A stretch of DNA of 64,000 bases, from the NCBI RefSeq assembly GCF_018687715.1, contig NC_056766.1, positions 28,238,433 through 28,302,432 of the forward strand. The letters are read 5' to 3'. The notes below the pieces were generated by a model that saw nothing but the letters and a program-made list of their open reading frames with translations, did no database searches and was not told the DNA's origin. Below are positions 47,374-56,721 of this stretch, in pieces (the first letter of the stretch is position 1; each line of letters starts with the position of its first letter). This DNA is from Carya illinoinensis (taxonomy: Eukaryota; Streptophyta; Magnoliopsida; Fagales; Juglandaceae). The position numbers and the translations under genes were made by a program.

Positions 47374-47406
<33 letters not shown>
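47371..47406. repeat. (TA)n microsatellite
   Basis: About 36 bp of nearly pure alternating T and A. Confidence 0.9.
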
Positions 47407-47413
<7 letters not shown>

Positions 47414-49280
47414 ACATAGAGCCAGCTTGATTTTCTAGGTGACTTCTCAATCTTGCTTTGCAATTAAATTTTTTTTATCCTTTTTCATATCTTTTTTTAA
47501 TTTTTAAAGTAATATTAATTTGCTAACTTTCGGTGCAAACAATTTTGAAACCTTCTTTGTATTAAGCTTTTAAGGTTATCTTCAGTATTTTTTTTTTTTT
47601 AAATCATTTTTAGGATCTTGCTACATAGCCAGCTCCCACACTACACACCGAACATATTTTAATTTTCTAAAAAAATTTATTCCTACTAAACTAATTAAAT
47701 TTTTCTACTTATCATCCATTCACTATATACTTTCTAAGGGGAAAAAAATTAAAAGATAAAAAATTAAAATAGGTGTGCGATGTAAGGATGATGAGTATAA
47801 TTTTTCTTGTCAACTACTTGGGCAGAATTTTTCTTATCGAACTACTTGGCATTAACTGACATGCATAAGAGATCATGGGTCTCTACTAATTAAAAGTTTT
47901 GGCATCTTTCTCCAACAAAAATAGATTTCTTTTATAGTGCATGTATATTTCTGGACAACATTTTATATGGAGATTTTATACATTCCCACTCTTATAATGG
48001 AGACCATGTTTAATATGATGTTATATAATCAGTGAATTCAGATGACTGAATAAATAGGTATACTTTTAGTGATTTTTTTTTTTCTTTTTCCTTTATTATG
48101 AGATAGGGAAAATCAAGCATGCCAAGGCACGTGATCTCTAGTATGTGTATATATGTATATGAATAGTGTTATTTAGAAGTTTTTACATTATACATAATCA
48201 ATGTGACATAATTCAATTGTAAGATTCATATTTTAAAATCCATCTTTATATCAAATTATTCCACATAGATAATGTGTGGTGTATATGCCTTCAAATAGAA
48301 TAATTATTCTATGCATATAAGTATATATACGTATCCGTATATGCATACATATACGTATATGTATATTTCTTCCTTTGAAATGTTACAAATGTTGTTTAAG
48401 GTTCCGTTTGGTTGTTAGATTCAACTGAGATTAATTTAGTTTAGTTTAATTTTAAACGGAATCTAACATCCAAACACCAAACTTTTAAATTACTGAACTC
48501 ATTTTAATTCAAAATCTCTTTACACGTAGGATCTATAACCTTTTTCAACTTAATACATATTTATACGTGAAACTCATAATCTATTTCAATTTTTCATAAA
48601 TATTTTTAAACTCATCTTAATATCTAAAGATATCTAGACTTATTTTACATGAGCTCTACAAAACTCACTATACCTTCTCAACTCACTATTATTTATAAAG
48701 AACTTAAATCATCTCTTATCATCTCAACATCTAATGGGATCTAAGTAAGATTGTCTTTAATTTGAAAGGGACGATGATCTATATTGCTTTAAATTCTTGG
48801 ATGAGCTGAAAGTTTTGTTCAAAAGTGTTGATAGCACCAACAAAATGGTGCCCCTCCAATTTTCGCTTCTCTCTCGAATTGTTCTAATTGCTAGATGGTG
48901 CGTACACTTACATTAGAATATGTTACAATTAACAAAAAAAAATCCAAATAAAAATAATTATTTTTTACTGCCTGATGCGGCATCAATAACGTGTTTGATG
49001 ACATTTGATGTGTCAAACATCTCTTAAGTTCCGATCTGTGTATTAAAGCAGACTAGAAGGGTATAGACTATTCTTATCTCATAGAACATGGTAGGATTAC
49101 CGCTACAAGGCCAGGCCACCCCCTAGCCTCAGAGGCTAAGCTGTTCCCCATTTTTATACTCTAAAAAGAAAAAAACCTATTTGCAAACTTTGTATAGATA
49201 CATCAAGCATTGACATGGATACATCAGTTAATATAAAAAAATATTTGCTTGTTTGACCTTTTTTTAAGGAGTATGTCATG
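47407..49280. other. AT-rich region with MITE relics, no gene
   Basis: It contains a MITE-like segment at about 48405-48742, bounded by GGTTCCGTTTGG and an ATCTCAACATCTAATGGGATC end. That segment is homologous to about 53808-54075. Another short AT-rich repeat is at about 48165-48290. No coding region is supported. Confidence 0.5.
48405..48742. mobile_element. MITE relic (GTTTGGTTGTTAGATTCAACTGAGA family)
   Basis: It shares an ordered series of phrases with 53808-54075: GAGATTAATT..., TAATTTTAAA..GAATCTAA, ATAATCTATTTCAATTTTTC-type, TCATCTCAAC. The two copies are diverged relatives of one family. Ends are approximate. Confidence 0.6.
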
Positions 49281-49343
49281 AGGAGGCGGTTCACAAAAAT
49301 AAATTTATAAATTGACGTAATTTTAAATGATCTATTTAATCTA

Positions 49344-50745
49344 TATTAAATCCAAAATTTTAAATTTTATGTGATTATAAATCTACACATGGATTTTGAT
49401 GATAACAAATGAATTCAAAAAATAAAAGAGTTTCAAATTCAAGTTGTCCACACAATGAAATCAAGCACATCAAAAAATCAAGTATGAGCAAGAAGGAAAT
49501 AAATTCACATTAAAGTCATAGAGTAATGTTGTAAATCTCTTAAAATTCAAAATTAGGATTAATACTCAAAATTAATATTTTATCATAAAGCATTAAAATA
49601 CATTTTCCACATGTGCATGAATTTTTTTTGAAAATTAAATTTGAAATTTTTGAAAGATGATTGATTGTCATCTTTTACATGTGCATGCCTTGATTAAAGG
49701 GTTGAATTTTGAAAATATTAAAAATGATTGATTGTCATCTTTCACATGTGCATGTTTTATTTGAATATTTTCAAAAGTGATTGATGCTTTTTTAGACTTA
49801 TACAAAAGGTAGATGATTTTGTTTGAAAAATTTGAAAAGTAAAGTGTGCTCATTTTGTCATATACAAAAAGTAAAATATTAGGTTTGAATTTTTTGAAAA
49901 TGAAAGTGTGCTCCTTTTGTCATATGCAAAAAGTAAAAGATTAGGTTTGAATTTTTTGAAAAGGAAAATGTGCTCATTTTGTCATATGCCAAAAGTAAAA
50001 GATTAGGTTTGATTTTTTTGAAAAAATGAATGATGTTGTTTTTAACAATTGAAAAAGAAGAACCTTTTATTTGAATTTTTTGAAAAAGTGAATGATATTG
50101 TCTTTGACATGTGAATCTTTTTAAATTTGAATATAAAATCTCATATGCCTATAAATAAATCATTTGAGAGCTTCACATTCACAATATCCAGAGCATACAA
50201 CATTCATTCAAAGCTTTCATTCTCTCTTCTCTAAGCATTGAGCCTTAATCTTTATTCATTTTGAGAGATATAGTTTGCGCTGTATTGTTCTTATTTTACT
50301 CATTGAGGAATGTTTTCTGATAACCTACCCACTATCAGCTTTTGTATCAGAAAAATGGTGTATATAACCCTTATGCGTGTAGAAAGTATTCTATACGGGG
50401 AATAGTTGAATCACTACTTGTAAGGTGATTGCAAGTGTAGAGGGTGTTCTACACGGATCCTTTGTAGCGGTGTTATTCAAAGGTGTAATAGGTTTCTATC
50501 TCCACCTGAAGGAGGTTGAATAGTGAATTTGGAGATCCTCAAGGGGTAGCTTGAGGCGAGGACGTAGGCAGTGGGACCGAACCTCGTTAACATACTGAGT
50601 TTTCTTCTCTCTTACCCTTATTCTTTATATTTATTATTGTTTCACATTTTGTTTATATTTTATATTATATATTTGATTTATAATTGTTATTTTTTTAAAT
50701 ATAACTCAATTCACTCCCTCTTTTATGTTAGTCATCTGGGTAACA
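49344..50745. mobile_element. Solo LTR, 1,402 bp, reverse orientation, target duplication ATCTA
   Basis: Homologous in reverse complement to the LTR at 28534-29871 over its whole length. The right end reads CTGGGTAACA (reverse of TGTTACCCAG). The left end TATTAAATCC has decayed from TGTTGAACCC. It is flanked by ATCTA at 49339-49343 and 50746-50750. No internal retroelement sequence is attached. It has an expanded 62 bp repeat at 49844-50029. Confidence 0.92.
49844..50029. repeat. 62 bp tandem repeat inside the second solo LTR
   Basis: Units start at 49844, 49906 and 49968 (GTGTGCTCATTTTGTCATAT type), each 62 bp. The corresponding segment is single in the 28534-29871 copy. Confidence 0.88.
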
Positions 50746-51040
50746 ATCTATTTTATAATAAAAATAATTTTATAAACTGACGTATCATATTAAATCACAT
50801 TTATATTTAAGTTTACTATTATAAAACTTTTTAGAGATTAAAGTATTTTTTTTTAATTACAATAACAATAAATAATGCGTTTACGTACCAATTTGTAGAT
50901 AACCGAATTAGTTGAAAAATGGGTAACATCTCTATGACCATTCACCGCCATGCAAGTTGAACCGAAGGTGATTTCACAAGTATTAACAGCCGTACTTGTA
51001 TGTTTTACAGTCTGACATATTATCTTTAAGGGCTTTGCTA

Positions 51041-51237
51041 CATACAGTCAGTAAATACAGTCAGTGTGCAGTCGGCTGTACGGAATGAATAAAAAAAATT
51101 ATAAATTTTTTTTTTATATTCAGGGAGACCTACATGAATAAAAAAAAGTTATAAAAATAATTTTTTTTTTCATGTAGGTCTCGTATTAATTCATTTTTTT
51201 ACAGCCGACTGCACGTCGACTGCATCTACCGACTGTA
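51041..51237. mobile_element. Second copy of the CAGTCGG MITE
   Basis: The left arm CATACAGTCAGTAAATACAG...GCAGTCGGCTGTA pairs with the right arm ACAGCCGACTGCACGTCGAC...CGACTGTA. It is the reverse complement orientation of 17371-17570, and the flanking GGGCTTTGCTA phrase is also shared. More diverged than the first copy in one arm. Confidence 0.85.
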
Positions 51238-51324
51238 AAAAGTATTTCTCTATCTTTAATCATGCATCATATATTCACTTTGAAAAAAAATAGAGATCAC
51301 TATTAAAAACTAAGTAATGATGCT

Positions 51325-51480
51325 CACAGTCGCGAAATATGCAAATGTCATGCAGTAACTTTGAAAAAAAAATAATTTTTTATTAAAAAATTAATTTTCT
51401 ATTTATATAAGTCTCGTATTTATTTTTTTTTAAATAATTACGCAGTATTTGCTTACTCATAACTGTAAGTATCATTTCTC
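51325..51480. mobile_element. Degenerate MITE of the 'AGAAATGATATTTGCAGTCG' family
   Basis: It starts near CACAGTCGCGAAATATGCAA and ends near ACTGTAAGTATCATTTCTC, with an AT-rich centre including AAATAATTACGCAGTA. Related copies are at about 55250-55420 and 63255-63425. Confidence 0.65.
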
Positions 51481-51499
51481 TTAAAAAATTAATTTTTTT

Positions 51500-52770
51500 T
51501 TTCAATATAGATCTTGTATTTATTCACTTCTTTTAAAAAATAATTACATAATACTTACACACTCACAACTACAACTATTATTTCTCTTTGCAAAATGGCT
51601 AACATCTCTCTGTCCATTCCTGCCTCACCGCCATGCAAGTTGAAGAACCAAAGGCGATGACTCGCCGGCATTTACTTCGTCATGTTTACTCAGAATTGAT
51701 AAATACATCTTAATTTGAGCACCATTCAATATAATATAATTTTTTATTCAGATCATGTTTAGGTGTATTCCACTTACACTCCTCTGCCCGTTGAAAATTA
51801 AGGGAGAAATAACATTTAAACGCGGATTCGCCGTTCTTATTGAGTATCTGTTACTCCACGCGGCACGCCAACAGTTCCAAATTAACAGGAAATCTCCTCG
51901 ATCTTGTTTGGATGCTTCACCTATTAAACTTGGGTCAACTGCTCAAGCAATTCCCCGATATTGAAAATTAGACAGAATTTCCATTTCCAATAAATTGCAA
52001 TGCCATTTCTATGCAAATACAAGTAATATTTGAGTACATTTCGAAGAAGATTGTAGTTTCCACCTCATCTTTTACATGATATGGTTGAATAAGATATGAA
52101 AAAGAAGTCATTTTCTTTAAATTTAAAGTAAATGATTAATGGGGACGATCGCATTGAAGATGTCAATTATCCAATTAATGTGCGATAAGTCAAATAAATT
52201 TACAATTTGATGATCGAATTAATACATAAGTTCTGTTATATAAAATTATTTTTATGTATTATTTTTATATTTTACTGATATTATTAGTTAAAATAATTAT
52301 TTTATATTAAAAAAATTAATACAATTAATCTTATTAGTGTTGTTGATCATTGTCCCACTTAGCTGTTTCCAATTAATCTCTAGCTAGCCAGCTATTTTGA
52401 ATAACTAATGTTTATGAACTATCAGTCTCTCTTACAAGTTGGTCCGTACGTTGACTCCACAATATATATATATATATATCTTAATTTCTTGTCCACAAAA
52501 TAAATAAATAAACAAAACACTTAACTTTTAAAAGATATGCATAGGAATAACTGGTCATTAGAAAATCTATTTCTAAATCTTAATTTTACACACCTAAAAT
52601 ATCGTTGTTGAAATTTTCTAAATTGTCTATGTTACAAATTTATTAGTGTTACAATTTTCTTTTATAAAAGTTTTAATGGGTTCCACTATAAATACTCTGT
52701 TAACGCACATATCTGTTGTGTGCAGCAAAACTCTTTGATCATAATATCATTATTAATGTGATTTGATAGG
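51500..52770. other. No gene recognised
   Basis: AT-rich; short frames without family features. A (TA)n run is at about 52460-52479. Confidence 0.5.
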
Positions 52771-53044
52771 TGTTAAGATATAAAATAAATAATAAAATTT
52801 ATCTTTTCTTATCGGCTTAAACTTTTGAAACAAGTATTGATTTCACACAATTTCAGACCAGAGGTCTTAAGTTTGAACCCTGATTTTATACTCTACATCA
52901 TTTAATTAAATATTCTATGTGTTAGGCTAAACTCATTGAGAGAGTTTGGCCCATCCGTGAAGATAAGTATTAAGATATAAAATAAATAATAAAATCTACA
53001 TTTTTTCATTATCTTAACCTTTTAAAACAACTGGTTATTTTCCA
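52771..53044. mobile_element. TRIM-like miniature LTR element
   Basis: Two direct repeats of about 77 bp (52771-52847 and 52968-53044) both contain TTAAGATATAAAATAAATAA near their start and end in TTTCACA/TTTTCCA. The 120 bp between them carries CCAGAGGTCTTAAGTTTGAA, part of the common plant phrase that follows a TGGTATCA primer site. No coding capacity. The flanking 5-mers (ATAGG and GTAAG) match at only 3 positions, so the duplication is not proven. Confidence 0.6.
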
Positions 53045-53560
53045 GTAAGTACTCATTTGAAGTCTATTCCCTATCAGTTTCCACGAAAATATATTCCCTA
53101 TTAGTTTCCATGAAAATTAAAAATACTATGATTTGCTAGTTTCTTCGATGAAGTGAATGCATTCTAGGAATGAACTTTTTTACTACTTTCATTCATTTCT
53201 TGCCACTACTTTGAGTACTTGACACATGAGGATAGGATGATTTGATATAAATCTCTCAAGATTGAAATCGTTGGAGCTGTTCATATATCCAAGCATTGTA
53301 TAGAATTGTTCAAAATGTTGCTAGGTTTTAATAAGTCGGATGGAAGTTTCTTTGGATACGATGTGGGTCCCCCGTAATCCTTTACAAGTAAAGCTTGCAT
53401 TATTTTAAACACGCGCTTCCACCGGGTGAGTCGGGAATGAGTAGTCGTCGTTCCATTTCCTCCCTTGCAACTTGCACAGCTGTTATTCGGAAGTCTACCA
53501 TATATTTGGAAATTTATTTGTTAATATTGTTTGGAATTTTTTATTTTTTAAGAGAAGTGT
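53045..53560. other. No gene recognised
   Basis: Mixed-composition DNA. A 65-residue frame at 53395-53592 has no recognisable family. Confidence 0.45.
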
Positions 53561-53695
53561 TACAAGAGAGATCTATAAAAATAAATTTATAAATTGACAT
53601 AATTTTATATGATATATTAAATCTATTTTATAATAAAAATAATTTTACAAACTAATATATCATATCAAATCATACGAATTTGTAACATCTAATAT
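53560..53695. mobile_element. Uninterrupted copy of the AT-rich MITE-like repeat
   Basis: AAAAATAAATTTATAAATTGAC through ATTAAATCTATTTTATAATA to AATTTTACAAACTAATATAT. It matches both halves of the repeat split by the solo LTR at 49344-50745. Another relative, in reverse, lies at about 60580-60680. Confidence 0.75.
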
Positions 53696-53807
53696 TAACT
53701 AAAACATTTATCTACCTTGAAAGTTCTCGTTCAAACTCTAGTATCATGAATAGGAGTGAGACACATATCAAATGAATTCAAAAACCACTTGAAAGTTGGA
53801 CTGAATT

Positions 53808-54075
53808 GAGATTAATTCAATTCAATCTAATTTTAAATTGAATCTAATAACTAATTTTTAAATTATTAAATTCATCTAAACTTAAAATTTCTTTATACGT
53901 ATGACCTATAATTTTTTCAACCCGTCCCACTTTTTAACATGTGAGACCCATAATATTTTTCAACTTATCATAAATATATCTAAATTCATTTTAGGTACGT
54001 CCTATAAAATCCACTCTATCATCTCAACTTATTACTGCTAATAAAAAATTTAACTCGTCTCAACATCTAAACATA
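53808..54075. mobile_element. MITE relic related to 48405-48742
   Basis: Ordered shared phrases (TGAGATTAATTCA..., AAATTGAATCTAA, TCATCTCAACTTATTA, CTCAACATCTAAACATAA) indicate the same family. Ends decayed. Confidence 0.6.
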
Positions 54076-54239
54076 ACTTTTTTTATGGGTTGAATCTCTC
54101 AAATATCTTTAAATGCTTAACAAATATATTTTTTATATTTCTTTCTCTCTCTAATTACTGATACTTTGTTCAGTTGCTAATAAGGAGTTAGACACATAAA
54201 TCAGTTTTATGTATTGAAGAAACATACATCTTCGTTTAT

Positions 54240-54430
54240 TTTTATAAAATTTTTCATTTCATTTTATCTTATTTCATCCAATAATTATAATTTTTTTAAA
54301 TTCTCGTATAAAATAAAATAAATAATTTAATTTCTACAAATCTCAAAATAAACATAATATTAAAAAATTATATTCTAATACTATTTTATTTCATTTTTAA
54401 CTTTTACCCCCAATTAATCTCTATCTCATC
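54240..54430. mobile_element. Degenerate CTCATCT-family MITE
   Basis: Internal phrases AAATAAAATAAATAATTTAA and TCAAAATAAACATAATATTA, followed by a CTATCTCATCTG end, correspond to the 23304-23494 element. Terminal repeats are not intact. Confidence 0.6.
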
Positions 54431-54905
54431 TGCTAGGACGAACAAAATTACTTTGAAACTGTCCATAATTAAGGCGGTCTTTGAGAATTTCCTCGATCTC
54501 CCGCGTCTTTGGAGAAGGGAGAATGCACAAGTATTTCAGGGTAGAAGAAGAAGCATGAAGCTCTTGGTAAAAAGGAACATCGGCTTCTACAGCAGCGAGT
54601 GGGAGCAGTCAAAATGTGAAAGGTGTTCAATGGGCGATTAGTTGAGTCAGACACGAAGAGACTTTCGACAGAGCACGGTGTGGCTGCAAGCAACAATTGA
54701 GCAAATATTTGAGGAGCGCTGACACCAGAAGCATGTGGGGAGCACTTGGCGGCCGCGCGTTGGAAGGTGGAGATGAAAGATCGGTGTGGACGGTGGACAA
54801 AAGTGGGGGCGACACTTCTAATGCTTGGGGGGCATTTAGTGGTTTGGTTGGGGAGAAACAGATCGAGGTGGCGGACTAAAAGCTCTAAATTTAACTTTTA
54901 ATGGC
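54431..54905. other. Moderately GC-rich stretch, no gene assigned
   Basis: Overlapping open frames on both strands (60-75 residues) near 54453-54879. None shows a motif, start context or splice pattern that I can support. Confidence 0.4.
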
Positions 54906-54909
54906 TTCA

Positions 54910-55200
54910 CAGTGAGTTGATTAAAAATAATTTGAATTAAAATATTTTATAAAATTTTAAAAAATAAGAGATAAACGGTAGATTAAAAATATTATAAAAT
55001 TAAAATATTATTATAATATAATTTTTTAAATATTATTTTTGTTTATAATTTAAAAAAGTTCTTTTTTTATTTTATTTTTTATTTAAAAATTTGAAAAAGT
55101 CATAATGATTAGATAATAATTAGATAAAAAAATTAAATAATTAAAATTGAAAAGTGTTTTTATTTATAATGTTTGGATATTGATATAAGATGGATGAAGG
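54910..55200. mobile_element. MITE relic related to 34673-34988
   Basis: Very AT-rich with TTAAAATATTATAA and CATAATGATTAGATAATAATTAG words like those in the 34673 element, ending in AATGTTTGGATATTGA. Ends approximate. Confidence 0.5.
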
Positions 55201-55249
55201 GTAAAGCCTATATTTGTGAAGGAGAGTAGAGGAAGGGTAAAGTTAAAGA

Positions 55250-55420
55250 GAAATGATATTTGCAGTCGTGTTGTACAAGTGCCACATAATCTCTTTGAAA
55301 AACTGAATTAATACGGGATCCATGTAAAAAAAAAAAAATTAACTTTTTTAATTATAGATCTTTTTTTTTTTTAAAATGATTATACGACGTTTGTATATTT
55401 CATAATTATATATAGTATTA
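55250..55420. mobile_element. MITE of the 'AGAAATGATATTTGCAGTCG' family
   Basis: It starts GAGAAATGATATTTGCAGTC and contains AATTAATACGGGATCCATGT; a similar start and centre occur at 63255-63425 in reverse. The 3' arm is eroded. Confidence 0.65.
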
Positions 55421-55864
55421 ATTGATGGGATGACGGGAAAAGTAGGCCCCGCGTGTAAGTTGGACTACTCGACAGACAGCAAGGCGAACATCTATGATAT
55501 CAAACATTCCGGAAAGAATGCGTGTCTCGCACAGCATTTCCATAGAGATAAAAAAGGGTCAGATCAATTGAATAATAACCCCAATTCACTCAAAAGCTAG
55601 AGATTTTAGTCACATTATATACAGTTAATTATTCTCGCATATAAAATATTCATCACGGACTTCATCAATAATTCTCGCATATAGAATGTCCTTGCAGTGA
55701 TGTATTTTACAAGCTCATGATGCACAGTTGATGGCAAGGGGAGCTCTGGCTCGGTCTGGCGACTAGACTAGCTGCACTTCTCAAGGGCCTTTTTTTTTTT
55801 TTTTTCCCAAAAATGGGAGGAGGGCAACCAACATAACTACTCTCCCTATAAGTGATTATATAAA

Positions 55865-56055
55865 CTACTATCTGACGTAGAATATCCAGTTTGAATCATA
55901 CCTATTTTTCAATAGACGAGCCGTCACCATAGTACTATTAAGTTGTCAGTCGGTCCAAAGCACATCCCATAGATTTTTGGTTATGCCTAACTTGAACTTC
56001 TAACTTCAAAATTATGGAATACCAGCTCGTATCGATTGAGCTACCACCTTGATGG
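55865..56055 (-). repeat. Possible tRNA-derived SINE
   Basis: On the minus strand a box-A-like TGGTAGCTCAATCG (near 56045-56032) is followed about 33 nt later by a box-B-like GAAGTTCAAGTTA (56000-55988). That order and spacing resemble a tRNA promoter. It cannot fold as an intact tRNA. Weak call; length and 3' end unknown. Confidence 0.35.
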
Positions 56056-56462
56056 TATATTGAGTTTCTCTATTTGGTGTGTTAATATCTTTCACTCTAA
56101 GAATTATAAGGGATCCAAATTCTTAGAAGAAATAAAACAATAATATTTTTCATTTTTGGATGAAAATAGATTTGTAGATACATTTTTATCCGAGAGAAGT
56201 GGGTCCACCCTCAATGTCCTGACTGCGGAGGATGGTGGTGTTGGGTCCAACAGTACTAATTATAGATCTGAAGCCTCTGCCTTCAAAGTGAAAGCAAGTC
56301 ATATAGGGAGTGATTGTGGGCATACAAAGTCAGAATATTAAAAAAGCCAAAAAAAAAAAAAACCAAGAAATAATAATAATAATTATACCTTACATAAAAA
56401 ATAGGACAAAAAAATGTAGACGACAAACATGGAATCAGAAGACAGAGGGTGCACACCAGCAC

Positions 56463-56471
56463 GATATATAG
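56463..56471 (+). promoter_or_regulatory. TATA-like element upstream of the aspartic protease gene
   Basis: GATATATAG lies about 250 nt before the start codon. The leader region between is C/T-rich with an (ATT)n run near 56658 and a (CTG)n run near 56694-56710. Assignment is by position only. Confidence 0.3.
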
Positions 56472-56721
56472 CTCCAAATCCGACGTAAAGGCGCCTCCCT
56501 TTCTAGTTCTCTCTCTATCTTTTGTTTATCTTTTGTTGTTAGGTCCCCCCCCTCCCCCTTCACAACTCCTTTCCCAAAATTTACAACCCACTAAATATAA
56601 CACGTTCCCAACTGCAAAAACCACACCAAATTGCTGCTCCCAAGCCTCAATTCCCATTATTATTATTATTGTCTTCTTCTGTTGCTAATTCTAGCTGCTG
56701 CTGCTGCTGTTTTTCCAGCTT

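Larger units (their letters stand above)
49285..50830. mobile_element. Small AT-rich MITE-like repeat split by a solo LTR
   Basis: The left half (AAAAATAAATTTATAAATTGAC...) ends at 49343. The right half (...TTTTATAATAAAAATAATTTTA) begins at 50746. Joined across the LTR, they match a continuous related copy at about 53560-53695, which acts as an empty-site reference. Confidence 0.8.

Noticed and set aside
49668..49853. 61-residue frame repeated at 29366-29551 with near-identical product
   Set aside because: The conservation reflects the two LTR copies themselves. The frame is AT-rich, within the LTR, and has no protein features.
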